46,637 bases of DNA, taken from assembly GCA_019351895.1 (NCBI GenBank), contig JABBOH010000018.1:1-46637 (forward strand), read 5' to 3'. Shown one piece after another: positions 8,744 through 17,715 of this stretch. The notes under the pieces are model-generated. The model was not told the origin of the DNA. It worked only from the letters and a program-made list of their open reading frames with translations, and did no database searches. Source of the stretch: Pseudomonadota bacterium. Its GTDB lineage: Bacteria; Pseudomonadota; Alphaproteobacteria; Acetobacterales; Acetobacteraceae. Position 1 is the first letter of the stretch; every line of letters begins with the position of its first letter. The translations under genes were made by a program, and so were the position numbers.

Positions 8744-9203
8744 CGCGGGACCTCCGGAACCGGATGTCCGGGACGGCCAGGACATCCCTTTCGAGACGCT
8801 GACCGACAGTGATCATGAACTGATCGCGGCGGCGCGCGCCGTTCTGCTCAGACACTACCGGCCCTTCTGGCACATGGTCTCCGCCGCCATCCGCAGCCGG
8901 GACGGGCAGATTTGGACCGGCATCCATCTCGGCGCGACCGTCGGGCGCATGCAGATCTGCGCCGAGCCGATCGCCCTCGGCCGCGCCATCCTCGACGGCG
9001 ACGGCACGATCGGGACGGCGGTCGCGATCCGCCACCCCAAGGCGGGCGAGGACGACCAGAGCCTCGCCGTGGTTTCGCCCTGCGGCGCCTGCCGCGAGAT
9101 GATCCTCGACTACGACCCGGACGCGCGCGTCATCGTGCCGGGCGTGATCGCGCCGCTCAAGATGCCGATCCGCGCGCTGCTGCCGATGCCCTACCGGCGC
9201 TGA
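8721..9203 (+). CDS. cytidine deaminase-like zinc hydrolase
   Basis: A 160-residue member of the cytidine deaminase fold. The zinc ligands and catalytic acid are visible as CAE (C80, E82) and PCGAC (C121, C124), the Cys-Cys-Cys pattern of the small homotetrameric CDA and blasticidin-S-deaminase group. Substrate is probably a free (deoxy)cytidine-like nucleoside, but an analogue cannot be excluded. About 25 residues at the N-terminus exceed the core fold. The ATG at 8721 lies inside the end of recA with GGGAG only one base away; no better in-frame start exists before the domain. The recA overlap suggests coupled translation. Confidence 0.82.
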   Translation: MSLRLPNDAGPPEPDVRDGQDIPFETLTDSDHELIAAARAVLLRHYRPFWHMVSAAIRSRDGQIWTGIHLGATVGRMQICAEPIALGRAILDGDGTIGTAVAIRHPKAGEDDQSLAVVSPCGACREMILDYDPDARVIVPGVIAPLKMPIRALLPMPYRR

Positions 9204-9341
9204 CCGGTTTCCGAAAAAATAAGCGAAGACGGGCCATGATTGCCGCCACGATGGCTCGGCGGCGGATGACATCGCGGAAATACGCCGCGCCATGCGGCGA
9301 TCATGCTGGTGAAGGCCTGTCCTTTGGGATAGCTCAATCGG

Positions 9342-10775
9342 ATGCGTTACATCTCGACCCGTGGCCAGTCTGCGCCGCGAGACTTCGGCGGCGTTCTATT
9401 GGCGGGCTTGGCGGAGGATGGCGGCCTCTTCATGCCCGAAAGCTGGCCGGTCCGCTCGGCGGCCGAATGGCGCGCCCTCCGCGACCTGCCGTACGCCGAT
9501 CTCGCCGCGACCGTGATCCACCCCTTCGTCGGCGACACGCTCAGCCTGGAGACGCTGCGCAACCTCTGCGCCCGCGCCTATCAGGGCTTCGACCATCCGG
9601 CGCGTGTGCCGCTCACCCAGCTCGATCACGGGCTCTGGGTGCAGGAGCTGTTCCACGGCCCGACCCTCGCCTTCAAGGACCTGGCGCTCCAGCTCCTCGG
9701 CCATCTGTTCGAGCATGTGCTGACCGAGCGCGACGAGACGGTCACGATCGTCGGCGCGACCTCGGGCGACACCGGCTCGGCGGCGATCGAAGCCTGCCGT
9801 GACCGCGCGCGGATCAAGATCGCCATCCTCCACCCCGAAGGACGCACCAGCGAGGTGCAGCGGCGGCAGATGACGACGATCCCCGCCGCAAATGTCTTCA
9901 ACATCGCGATCGACGGCACCTTCGACGACTGCCAGGACATGGTGAAGGGACTGTTCGCGGACGTAAGCTTCAGAAAAGACACGCAGTTGACAGCCGTCAA
10001 CTCGATAAACTGGGCGCGTATCGCCGCCCAGATCCCCTATTACGTCGCGGCCGCCCTGGCGCTCGGCGCGCCCGACCGGGAGGTCGCCTTCGCCGTTCCC
10101 ACGGGCAATTTCGGCAACGTGCTCGCCGCCTGGGCCGCGCGCCGCATGGGGCTGCCGATCTCGCGCCTCGTGATCGGCTCGAACCGCAACGACATTCTGA
10201 CGCGCTTCCTCGCGGCCAACGACATGACCGCGCGCGGCGTCGAGCCGAGCCTGTCGCCCAGCATGGACATTCAGGTCAGCTCCAATTTCGAGCGTCTGTT
10301 GTTCGAGCTTCTGGGGCGCGATGCTGGCGCGACCGCCGGGCTGATGCAGGAGTTTCGGCGGACAGGCCATATGCCGGTGCCGGATGCCGCCTGGGCGAGC
10401 GCCACCGCGTTGTTTCAGGGCTTCGCCCTCGACGACGCCGGTACCGCCGCCGCCATCCGGCGCATCCATGACACGACCGGCTACCTCGCGGATCCGCATA
10501 CCGCCATCGGCATCGCGGCGGCGGAGGTGGCGCGTCTGCCGCGCGCAGCCCCCATCGTCGCCATGGCGACCGCCCATCCGGCGAAGTTTCCGGACGCCGT
10601 GGAAAAAGCGACCGGGATCCGCCCTTCCCTGCCGCCGCGCCTTGCCCATCTCATGACAGCGCCCGAGCGTTTCACACGCGCTCCGAACGACCTCGCCGCT
10701 GTCGAGACGCTGATCCGGGCCTTTGTCAAACGCAACGACGCCCAATCGAATAACCCCTGGGGAACTGCCGCATGA
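9342..10775 (+). CDS. thrC: threonine synthase
   Basis: Pyridoxal phosphate enzyme converting O-phosphohomoserine to L-threonine. The 477 residues are of the long bacterial/fungal type, beginning MRYISTRG as usual. The PLP lysine is K112 in LAFKDLALQL, and the glycine-rich phosphate-binding segment GATSGDTGSAA follows. The weak ribosome-binding site leaves the start supported mainly by family similarity. It is first in a thrC-peptidase-pmbA string with ATGA overlaps, preceded by a 138-base gap with no clear promoter. Confidence 0.97.
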   Translation: MRYISTRGQSAPRDFGGVLLAGLAEDGGLFMPESWPVRSAAEWRALRDLPYADLAATVIHPFVGDTLSLETLRNLCARAYQGFDHPARVPLTQLDHGLWVQELFHGPTLAFKDLALQLLGHLFEHVLTERDETVTIVGATSGDTGSAAIEACRDRARIKIAILHPEGRTSEVQRRQMTTIPAANVFNIAIDGTFDDCQDMVKGLFADVSFRKDTQLTAVNSINWARIAAQIPYYVAAALALGAPDREVAFAVPTGNFGNVLAAWAARRMGLPISRLVIGSNRNDILTRFLAANDMTARGVEPSLSPSMDIQVSSNFERLLFELLGRDAGATAGLMQEFRRTGHMPVPDAAWASATALFQGFALDDAGTAAAIRRIHDTTGYLADPHTAIGIAAAEVARLPRAAPIVAMATAHPAKFPDAVEKATGIRPSLPPRLAHLMTAPERFTRAPNDLAAVETLIRAFVKRNDAQSNNPWGTAA

Positions 10776-12037
10776 GCGACGCCATTCGAGTGGAGACACT
10801 GCCCTCCGGACTGACCGTGGTGACGGAGGAGATGTCCCGCGTCGAGACGGTCTCGTTCGGCGCCTATGTCGCCGCCGGCACGCGCCATGAACGCGCTGAG
10901 GAAAACGGCGTCTCCCACTTCCTCGAACACATGGCGTTCAAGGGCACAGAAACCCGCACCGCCGCCGAGATCGCCGAGGAGGTCGAGGCCGTGGGCGGCC
11001 ATATCAACGCCTACACCGCCCGCGAGCAGACCGCCTACTACGTGAAACTGCTCAAGGAGGACATCGCCCTCGGCGCCGACATCATCGGCGATATCCTGAC
11101 CCATAGCAGTTTCGAGCCGGAGGAGCTGGAGCGCGAGCGCGGCGTCATCCTGCAGGAGATCGGGCAGGCCAACGACACGCCCGACGACATCATCTTCGAC
11201 CATTTCCAGGAAGCCGCCTTCCCGGAACAGGCGATGGGCCGGCCGACGCTCGGCACCGAGGCGGTCATCCGCTCCATGCCGCGCCACGCCCTGACCAACT
11301 ACATGCGCGCCCATTACGGCACGCGGAACGTGGTGGTGGCCGCCGCGGGCAATCTCAACCACGAGGAGGTCGTGCGGCTGACGGAGAAGCACTTCGCCGA
11401 TCTGCCGGGAACCGTCGTGGGCGACCCGACGCTCGCCGATTATCGCGGCGGCGAGTTCCGCGAGGCGCGGGATCTCGACCAGGTCCATATCGTCCTGGGC
11501 TTCCCCTCGGTTTCCTACACCCACCCCGACTTCTACGCGTCGATGATGCTCTCCACGCTGCTCGGCGGCGGCATGTCCTCGCGGCTGTTCCAGGAGGTGC
11601 GGGAGAAGCGCGGCCTCGTCTATTCCATCTACTCCTTCACCGCGCCCTCGACCGATTCCGGCCTGTTCGGCATCTATGCCGGCACCGGGGAAAGCGAGGC
11701 CGAGGAGCTGATGCCCGTGACGCTGGAAGAACTCCGCCGCGTCCAGCACGACGTGACCGAGGTCGAGTTGCATCGCGCCCGCGCCCAGGCCAAGGCTGGG
11801 ATCCTCATGTCGCTGGAAAGCACCGGCAGCCGCTGCGAGCAACTGGCGCGCCAGATCCAGATCTTCGGCCGCGTCGTGCCGGTGAAGGAGATGGTGGCCA
11901 AGATCGAGGCTGTCCGCACCGAGGATGTCTGCCGCGCCGCCGCCCGGCTGTTCCGCGCGCGGCCGACGCTCGCGGTGCTCGGGCCCGCCGGGAAAGTTCC
12001 GGGCCTGACCACCATCGCCGAGAAACTCGCCGCATGA
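10772..12037 (+). CDS. M16-family zinc metallopeptidase (MPP-like)
   Basis: A 421-residue processing-protease homologue. The inverted zinc motif HFLEH is at residues 49-53, with the third ligand glutamate expected in the ELERERGVILQEI helix about 75 residues later. The C-terminal M16 half has the GGGMSSRLFQEVREKRGL signature, which holds the pseudo-active-site region. Alphaproteobacterial members resemble the mitochondrial processing peptidase beta subunit; natural substrates are mostly unknown. It overlaps thrC and pmbA by four bases each, so the three are probably co-translated. Confidence 0.93.
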   Translation: MSDAIRVETLPSGLTVVTEEMSRVETVSFGAYVAAGTRHERAEENGVSHFLEHMAFKGTETRTAAEIAEEVEAVGGHINAYTAREQTAYYVKLLKEDIALGADIIGDILTHSSFEPEELERERGVILQEIGQANDTPDDIIFDHFQEAAFPEQAMGRPTLGTEAVIRSMPRHALTNYMRAHYGTRNVVVAAAGNLNHEEVVRLTEKHFADLPGTVVGDPTLADYRGGEFREARDLDQVHIVLGFPSVSYTHPDFYASMMLSTLLGGGMSSRLFQEVREKRGLVYSIYSFTAPSTDSGLFGIYAGTGESEAEELMPVTLEELRRVQHDVTEVELHRARAQAKAGILMSLESTGSRCEQLARQIQIFGRVVPVKEMVAKIEAVRTEDVCRAAARLFRARPTLAVLGPAGKVPGLTTIAEKLAA

Positions 12038-13371
12038 GCGCCGCCTTCGACCCCCGGGACCGGCTTGCCGATCTCCTCGCCCATGCCCGCCGGGCGGGCG
12101 CGGACGAGGCCGACGCCGTGTTCTTCGCCGGCACCTCGCTCTCGGTCAGCCGCCGCCTTGGCAAGATCGAACATGTCGAGCGGTCCGAGGGCCGGGATCT
12201 TGGCCTGCGCGTCTTCGTGGGCGACCGCTCGGCCATCGTCTCGGCGCCCGGTCTCGATGCTGCCAGCTTCCCCGACATCGCCGCGCGCGCCGTCGCCATG
12301 GCGCGCGTCGTCCCGGCCGACCCCCTGAGCACGCTCGCCGATGTGCGCGACATTCCTCCCGCCGACCTCGACCTCGACGATCCGGCCGAGCCCGATGCGG
12401 AAGCGCTGGGCGCGCGCGCGGCGCTCGCCGAGGATGCGGTGCTCGCGGTCGACGGCATCACCAACACCGAAGGCGCGGATGCGGGCTTCAGCCGCAACGA
12501 GGCCGTGCTGGTGACGAGCCGGGGCTTCTCGGGCAGCTATCGCCGCACCGGCCACTCGGTTTCCGCGACGGCGCTCGCCGGCAGCGGCACGGCCATGCAG
12601 CGCGACTACGACTATTCGAGTGCCGTGCACCTCGCCGATCTGGACGACGCTGCCGGCATCGGCCACCGCGCGGCCGAGCGCGCGCTCGCCCGGCTCAACC
12701 CGACACGCCCGAAGACGGGGCGAGTGTCCGTGGTCTACGACCCCCGCGTCTCCTCCAGCCTCGTCGGTCATCTGGCCGGTGCCGTGAACGGCGCCAGCGT
12801 CGTACGTGGCACGAGCTTCCTGAAGGAGCGCATGGGGCAGCGCATCTTCGCGCCCGGCATTGTCATCCGTGACGATCCCCGCCGCCGGCGCGGCCTGCGG
12901 TCCCGCCCCTTCGACGGCGAGGGACAGCCGACCGCGCCCCTCGATCTCATCGCCGACGGCGTGCTGATGAGCTGGATTCTCGACACCCGCAGCGCACGGC
13001 AGCTGGGTCTTTCGACCACCGGTCACGCCGCGCGCGGCACCTCGGGTCCGCCCGGCCCCTCCTCCACCAACCTCTACATGCAGGCCGGCACGCCGACGCC
13101 CGCCGAACTCATGGCCGACATCCGCGAGGGGCTTTACGTCACGGAGCTGATCGGCTCGGGCATCAACGGTGTCACGGGCGACTACAGCCGCGGCGCGGCT
13201 GGCTTCATGATCCGTAACGGGGCGCTTGCCGAACCGGTGGCCGAGATCACCATCGCAGGCAACCTGCTGGAGATGTTCGCGCACCTCGCCCCCGCCAACG
13301 ATCTCCGCTTCGTTCGCGGCACCGACGCGCCGACGATCCGCATCGACGGCATGATGCTGGCGGGGTCCTGA
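12034..13371 (+). CDS. pmbA: TldD/PmbA-family metalloprotease subunit, PmbA type
   Basis: PmbA (TldE) partners TldD in a heteromeric protease that trims peptides such as microcin precursors and degrades unfolded peptides. The 445 residues carry the N-terminal domain (DADAVFF-like start, RRLGKIEHVERSEGRDLGLRVF strand region) and the C-terminal domain with YDPRVSSSLVGHL and GTSFLKE. No HExxxH zinc motif is seen, as expected for the PmbA subunit; TldD would be needed and is not in the window. Coupled to the M16 peptidase through an ATGA overlap. Confidence 0.92.
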   Translation: MSAAFDPRDRLADLLAHARRAGADEADAVFFAGTSLSVSRRLGKIEHVERSEGRDLGLRVFVGDRSAIVSAPGLDAASFPDIAARAVAMARVVPADPLSTLADVRDIPPADLDLDDPAEPDAEALGARAALAEDAVLAVDGITNTEGADAGFSRNEAVLVTSRGFSGSYRRTGHSVSATALAGSGTAMQRDYDYSSAVHLADLDDAAGIGHRAAERALARLNPTRPKTGRVSVVYDPRVSSSLVGHLAGAVNGASVVRGTSFLKERMGQRIFAPGIVIRDDPRRRRGLRSRPFDGEGQPTAPLDLIADGVLMSWILDTRSARQLGLSTTGHAARGTSGPPGPSSTNLYMQAGTPTPAELMADIREGLYVTELIGSGINGVTGDYSRGAAGFMIRNGALAEPVAEITIAGNLLEMFAHLAPANDLRFVRGTDAPTIRIDGMMLAGS

Positions 13372-13450
13372 GGCTCCGGCCGAGCACCGTCCGCACCGGG
13401 TCCGTCATGCGCCGGGCCTGAAACGGGCGGCTCTCGAAACCGGCACCCGG

Positions 13451-13468
13451 GCTCACCATATCGTGAGT
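13451..13468. promoter_or_regulatory. small inverted repeat upstream of Tim44-like gene
   Basis: CTCAC (13452-13456) and GTGAG (13463-13467) flank a six-base ATATC-containing loop in the 126-base gap after pmbA. There is no T-run, so it is not a good terminator; it could be an operator. Weak evidence. Confidence 0.25.
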
Positions 13469-13497
13469 CCAACCACCTGACGGAGTGTACGCGCGCC

Positions 13498-14448
13498 ATG
13501 CGCCGCTTTTTCATCATCCTCACGGCCATGCTGCCGCTGATGGGCGCCCTTTCGGCCGTGCCGGCCGAAGCAAGGCTCGGCGGCGGCCATTCCTTCGGCA
13601 GTCGGGGCAGCTTCAGCTTCCGGCCGCCCCGCGCCACGACCATCGCCCCCCATGCGGCACCCTTCGAGCGCAGTCAGGCACCCGCGCTCGGCGCCCGCAG
13701 TCCCGGCATGGGCTTCGGTCGCGGCTCCACCTTCAATCGCCACCCCTTCATGTCCGGGCTGCTCGGCGGCTTCATCGGCGCCGGCATCTTCGGCCTGCTG
13801 TTCGGTGGCGGCTTTATGCATATGGGTCTCGGCTTCGGCGGGATCTTCGGCGTCCTGCTGCAGTTGCTGATCCTGTTCATCGTCGTCCGCTGGCTGTTCC
13901 GCCGCTTTGCCGGTGGCGGGTTGGGCGGCGGGGTGGGCGGAGGCCGTCAGCCCTCGATCTTCGCGCCGCAAGGCGGCGGACCAGCGGGCGGCAACTGGAG
14001 CGGGCGCGGACGCGCCACGGATGAGGCGGGCGCCAGCGTCGCGCCCTGCCAGATCACGCAGGCCGACCAGCAGGCCTTCGCGCAATGCCTCGTCTATGTC
14101 CAGCAGGCCTGGGGCGCGGGCGATCTGAACGCGATCTCGCAAGCGGCGACGCCCGAGATGATGGGCTATTTCCGCGAGCAACTCGCCACGCTCTCACGCC
14201 AGGGACTGCGCAACCGCGTCGCCGACGTGAGCGTCGACGGCATGGAACTTTCGGAGGCCTGGAGCGAAGGGGACACCGATTTCGCGACCGTCGCCATGCG
14301 CTTCTCCATGTTCGACGTGACCGAGGATGCGGGAGGCCGCGTCGTCGACGGCAGCCCCACGGTGCGGGCGCTCGTCACGGAAATCTGGACCTTCACCCGG
14401 CGCCGGGGCGGTCACTGGATCGTCGCCGCCATCCAGCAGACCAACTAA
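13498..14448 (+). CDS. Tim44-like domain envelope protein
   Basis: A 316-residue protein starting with a Sec-type signal (hydrophobic to about residue 20, then VPAEA). A Gly/Ser/Arg-rich linker follows, then two hydrophobic segments around residues 85-100 and 110-140, a Gly-rich hinge, and a C-terminal Tim44-like domain (about 180-315, with VYVQQAWGAGD, LRNRVADVSV and EIWTFTRR). Bacterial members probably sit at the inner membrane; their function is poorly known. The ATG at 13498 gives the signal sequence; the ribosome-binding site is weak and distant. Confidence 0.85.
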   Translation: MRRFFIILTAMLPLMGALSAVPAEARLGGGHSFGSRGSFSFRPPRATTIAPHAAPFERSQAPALGARSPGMGFGRGSTFNRHPFMSGLLGGFIGAGIFGLLFGGGFMHMGLGFGGIFGVLLQLLILFIVVRWLFRRFAGGGLGGGVGGGRQPSIFAPQGGGPAGGNWSGRGRATDEAGASVAPCQITQADQQAFAQCLVYVQQAWGAGDLNAISQAATPEMMGYFREQLATLSRQGLRNRVADVSVDGMELSEAWSEGDTDFATVAMRFSMFDVTEDAGGRVVDGSPTVRALVTEIWTFTRRRGGHWIVAAIQQTN

Positions 14449-14560
14449 CGCCAGAACAGGACAGCAGCTTTCGTAAGAGCGAAGATCATCACATAACCCG
14501 TTGCTTCTGATCAGCGAATCTTTCATGTATCGACAAGTAACATGAGGGAGACGTGGTGCG

Positions 14561-15088
14561 GTGAGACGACACGCGCCATCCGCCTGGATGATGACGATAG
14601 TTGCCGGCGGGCTTTTATCGCTCGCCGGCTGCTCGGACCTGATGACGGAGGCGACGGCCGACCTCGCGGGCGTCGGCGGCGCCGCCGCCGCCCATAGCGT
14701 CACCCACAATGCGACCGCCACGACGGCGATCGGCCTCGGCGTGACCTCGCTGGCCTTGTCGGGCCTCAAATCCGAGGAACGCGCCGTTCATGGCGTGGAG
14801 CAGGACCGCATCGCGGAAGCCGCGGGGCCCCTGCCGATCGACACCGTCGGCACCTGGTCGGTCACGCATTCGGTCCCGATCGAGGATGACGAAAAGGGCG
14901 AGGTCGTGGTCTCGCGCGATATCGGGACGGCCGACCTGCATTGCCGGGAGATCGTCTTCTCCGTGGACACGGTGCAGGACGGACTGCCCGCCCATTCCTT
15001 CTACACAGCGACGATCTGCCTCGACGGCGGCCACTGGAAATGGGCTTCCGCCGAACCCGCGACGGCTCGCTGGGGCGCTCTGCAGTGA
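14561..15088 (+). CDS. putative lipoprotein, first of a tandem paralogous pair
   Basis: A 175-residue predicted lipoprotein: hydrophobic signal and lipobox LAGC with Cys24 as the lipidated residue. After a small-residue-rich stretch, the C-terminal domain has motifs shared with the next gene: AGPL, HSVP, GEVVVSRDI, CREIVFSV and the ending AEPATARWGALQ. Family and function are not recognised. The GTG start at 14561 follows GAGGGAG by ten bases, and no ATG precedes the signal. A weak TTGCTT (14501) could be a -35 element. The stop overlaps the next start as GTGA. Confidence 0.75.
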   Translation: MRRHAPSAWMMTIVAGGLLSLAGCSDLMTEATADLAGVGGAAAAHSVTHNATATTAIGLGVTSLALSGLKSEERAVHGVEQDRIAEAAGPLPIDTVGTWSVTHSVPIEDDEKGEVVVSRDIGTADLHCREIVFSVDTVQDGLPAHSFYTATICLDGGHWKWASAEPATARWGALQ

Positions 15089-15594
15089 GGCTGGCCAAGC
15101 AGAGCCGCCCTCGGCCGTGGCCCCTGCTTCTCCTTCTGCTTCCCCTCGGCGCCTGTTCGACCGCGGGCGGCATCGCAGGCGCGGTTGCGGGGGCGGCGAC
15201 CGGAGCCGCGACCATGAACCCGGTCGTGGGCTACGCCGTGGCCGTGGGCGTGCGCGCGGGGACCGATAGCGCGGTCAACTACGTGATGCGTGAGCGGCAG
15301 GACGCCGAGCAGACGGCCATCGCCGAAACCGCCGGGCCGCTGAAGCCGGGCGCGGTGGCGCCCTGGAAGATCGACCACGCGATCCCGTTCGGGGATGAGC
15401 ATGGCGAAGTGCAGGTGACCCGCGTCATCAGCACGCCGATCGCCGTCTGCGAGGAGATCGTCTTTTCGGTGGCGAAGCATAAGGCGCCGCAGCCGGCCGA
15501 CCCGCGTTATGTGGCCAATACCTGCCACGAGGCGGATGGCTGGCGCTGGGCGAACGCCGAACCCGCGGTAGCGCGCTGGGGATATCTGCAATAA
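15085..15594 (+). CDS. putative lipoprotein, second of a tandem paralogous pair
   Basis: A 169-residue predicted lipoprotein starting at GTG 15085, four bases inside the preceding gene. The signal is strongly hydrophobic (a run of six Leu) with lipobox LGAC and Cys24, the same position as in its neighbour. A Gly/Ala-rich segment then resembles glycine-zipper sequences. Shared motifs with the neighbour are AGPL, GEVQVTR, CEEIVFSV and AEPAVARWGYLQ, pointing to local duplication followed by strong divergence. A longer open frame begins at 14941 but would remove the signal from the N-terminus, so GTG is preferred. Function unknown. Confidence 0.78.
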   Translation: MRLAKQSRPRPWPLLLLLLPLGACSTAGGIAGAVAGAATGAATMNPVVGYAVAVGVRAGTDSAVNYVMRERQDAEQTAIAETAGPLKPGAVAPWKIDHAIPFGDEHGEVQVTRVISTPIAVCEEIVFSVAKHKAPQPADPRYVANTCHEADGWRWANAEPAVARWGYLQ

Positions 15595-15600
15595 GCAGCG

Positions 15601-15627
15601 TAACGGTATTTCATACGGAGTCCGTTA
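15601..15627 (+). promoter_or_regulatory. inverted repeat around the HdeD-like gene's ribosome-binding site
   Basis: TAACGG (15601-15606) can pair with CCGTTA (15622-15627). The last base is the A of the start codon, and the ribosome-binding site ACGGAG (15615-15620) lies in the loop. It could be an operator or an RNA hairpin that affects initiation. Only sequence symmetry supports this. Confidence 0.35.
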
Positions 15628-16202
15628 TGTCCGCCTTCAGCTCGTCCCCTTTCCCGACCGCGCCCGGGGCCGCACCCAGCAATCGCTGGGGCTGGTTCGT
15701 GGCTCTCGGCATCCTCCAGATCATCGTCGGCGTCCTTTGCTGGATCGACGTGGTCGCGGCCAGCATCGCCGGCGTCTTCATCATCGGCTTCCTGCTGCTG
15801 CTCGGCGGCGTGTTCCAGATCGTGCACGCCTTCACCGTCCGCGGATGGAGCGGCTTTCTGCTCCATGTGCTGATGGGCGTGCTCTATGTCGTGGGCGGTG
15901 TGCTGCTCATGGAGGAGCCGCTCCGCGGATCGCTCATCATCACCATCGTCATCTCCGTGCTGCTCATCGTCTCAGGCGTCATGCGTCTGGTCATGGCCGC
16001 CACGCACCGCCACATGCCGGGGCTCTGGCTCGTCATTCTCAGCGGCGTCGTCAGCCTTGCGGTGGGCGTGCTGCTCTACGCGAGCCTGCCGTGGTCGAGC
16101 CTGTGGGTGCTGGGCACGCTGATTGCCATCGAACTGATCTTCCACGGTTTTGCCTGGGTTCAGTTCGGCTTCGCGTTGAAGCGGCTGCATCAACCGCGCT
16201 GA
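15627..16202 (+). CDS. HdeD-like membrane protein (DUF308)
   Basis: A 191-residue membrane protein with six predicted helices in three similar pairs, typical of DUF308. HdeD of E. coli is linked to acid resistance at high cell density; a role here is only inferred. The first 20 residues are Ser/Pro-rich and cytoplasmic, and the end is basic. ACGGAG precedes the ATG by six bases. It follows the lipoprotein pair by 32 bases and may be in the same transcript, suggesting an envelope-stress group. Confidence 0.86.
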   Translation: MSAFSSSPFPTAPGAAPSNRWGWFVALGILQIIVGVLCWIDVVAASIAGVFIIGFLLLLGGVFQIVHAFTVRGWSGFLLHVLMGVLYVVGGVLLMEEPLRGSLIITIVISVLLIVSGVMRLVMAATHRHMPGLWLVILSGVVSLAVGVLLYASLPWSSLWVLGTLIAIELIFHGFAWVQFGFALKRLHQPR

Positions 16203-16231
16203 ACCTAATCACCGATATGGTTTGGTGAAAT

Positions 16232-16260
16232 ATCAGGAAGCACTTTTAATCTCGCCTGAT
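16232..16260. promoter_or_regulatory. inverted repeat upstream of ssuD
   Basis: ATCAGG (16232-16237) and CCTGAT (16255-16260) lie symmetrically 44 bases before the ssuD start, in an AT-richer 101-base gap. It may be an operator; no known regulator motif was recognised. Confidence 0.3.
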
Positions 16261-16303
16261 GACGCTAATATGCGCAGGCCAAATGGCGAGAGGAGCCTTC
16301 CGC

Positions 16304-17509
16304 ATGAGTGATACGTCCGGTGCCGTTTCGTCAGGCGTCCCTCCGGCGACCGCGACCGACATTCTTTGGTTTCTGCCGACGCATGGCGATGGCCGCTACC
16401 TCGCCTCCGACATCGGCGCGCGCCATGTGACGCTCGGCTATCTCAGCCAGATCACGCGCGCGGCCGATGAACTCGGCTACTTCGGCGTGCTGCTGCCGAC
16501 CGGCCGGTCCTGCGAGGACTCCTGGGTGGTGGCCTCCGCCATGATCCCGCTGACCGAGCGGCTGCGCTATCTCGTCGCAATCCGCCCGGGTCTCTCCGAG
16601 CCGTCGATGACGGCGCGCATGGCCGCGACGCTCGATCGCCTCTCGAACGGCCGGTTGCTGGTGAATGTGGTCGCCGGCGGCGATCCGACGGAGATGCATG
16701 GCGACGGCGTCTGGTTCGGGCACGGCGAGCGCTATGAGGCGACGGACGAGTATCTGCACGTATGGCGTCGGATGCTGGCGGGCGAGACCTTCGACTTCAC
16801 CGGCAAGCACATCAAGGTCGAGGGCGCGAAGCTCCTCTTCCCGCCGATCCAGGCGCCGCATCCGCCGCTCTACTTCGGCGGGTCCTCGGCAGATGGTCAG
16901 GCTGTCGCCGCCAAACATGCCGATGTGTATCTGACCTGGGGCGAGCCACCGGCCGATGTCGCGGAGAAGATCGCGGCCGCGCGCGCCGCCGCCGCCGTCG
17001 AGGGCCGCACCTTCAGCTACGGCATCCGCCTGCATGTGATCGTGCGGGAGACCGAGGAGGAGGCCTGGGCCGCGGCTGACAGCCTCATCAAGCATGTCGA
17101 TGACGCCGCAATCGCGACGGCGCAGAAGGCGTTCTCGAAGTTCGATTCCGTCGGTCAGCAGCGGATGAGCCGGCTGCATGGCGGCCGAAAGGACAAGCTC
17201 ACCATCAGCCCGAACCTCTGGGCCGGCGTGGGTCTGGTGCGCGGCGGTGCCGGCACGGCGCTGGTCGGCAATCCTCAACAGGTCGCCGACCGGATGCGCG
17301 AATACATGGCGCTCGGCATCGACCGGTTCATCCTATCCGGCTACCCGCATCTGGAGGAGTGCTACCGCTTTGCCGAACTGGTGTTCCCGCTGCTGCCGCT
17401 GCGCGCGACCACGGGAAATGCTGTCGGCGCCGCCCGCAACGCGGGCCCCTTCGGCGAGATGATCGCGAACGTGGGCGCGCCCACGCGGAGCCTGGCCGCC
17501 GCCAGCTGA
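16304..17509 (+). CDS. ssuD: FMNH2-dependent alkanesulfonate monooxygenase
   Basis: Luciferase-like (bacterial luciferase fold) monooxygenase that uses FMNH2 and oxygen to release sulfite from alkanesulfonates under sulfur limitation. The 401 residues match SsuD: an N-terminal [11 protein letters not shown] strand, [14 protein letters not shown], the substrate loop [27 protein letters not shown], and [24 protein letters not shown] at 16304 has AGGAG eight bases upstream; an upstream ATG at 16259 would add 15 unsupported residues. No reductase (ssuE) or transporter (ssuABC) adjoins it, so FMNH2 must come from elsewhere. Confidence 0.93.
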   Translation: MSDTSGAVSSGVPPATATDILWFLPTHGDGRYLASDIGARHVTLGYLSQITRAADELGYFGVLLPTGRSCEDSWVVASAMIPLTERLRYLVAIRPGLSEPSMTARMAATLDRLSNGRLLVNVVAGGDPTEMHGDGVWFGHGERYEATDEYLHVWRRMLAGETFDFTGKHIKVEGAKLLFPPIQAPHPPLYFGGSSADGQAVAAKHADVYLTWGEPPADVAEKIAAARAAAAVEGRTFSYGIRLHVIVRETEEEAWAAADSLIKHVDDAAIATAQKAFSKFDSVGQQRMSRLHGGRKDKLTISPNLWAGVGLVRGGAGTALVGNPQQVADRMREYMALGIDRFILSGYPHLEECYRFAELVFPLLPLRATTGNAVGAARNAGPFGEMIANVGAPTRSLAAAS

Positions 17510-17555
17510 GACAGAAGGCGCTTCTGTTTGGAGAGAGAAGCAAAACTTCCGCAAT

Positions 17556-17592
17556 AAAAAGGGCCGCCGGATTATTCCGGCAGCCCTTTTTT
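17556..17592. terminator. bidirectional intrinsic terminator between ssuD and clpA
   Basis: AAAAAGGGCCGCCGG and CCGGCAGCCCTTTTTT pair with one C-A mismatch around the loop ATTATT. The plus strand ends in a T-run, and so does the minus strand. It can therefore end both convergent transcripts: ssuD, which stops 47 bases before, and clpA, which stops at 17716. Confidence 0.9.
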
Positions 17593-17715
17593 CATTCTGA
17601 CGAGGCGAGAAGAACGCTCTGCAAACCCGCGAGGGTGGCCGGATGGCGTTGCTGTTCTGAGCACCGGAGCGCAAGCGCCCCGGCGTCAGACGGCCACCAT
17701 AGTAGAGTTTGATCC

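Noticed and set aside
12034-13371. TldD itself
   Set aside because: No HExxxH zinc motif; the N-terminal and C-terminal sequences match the PmbA subunit.
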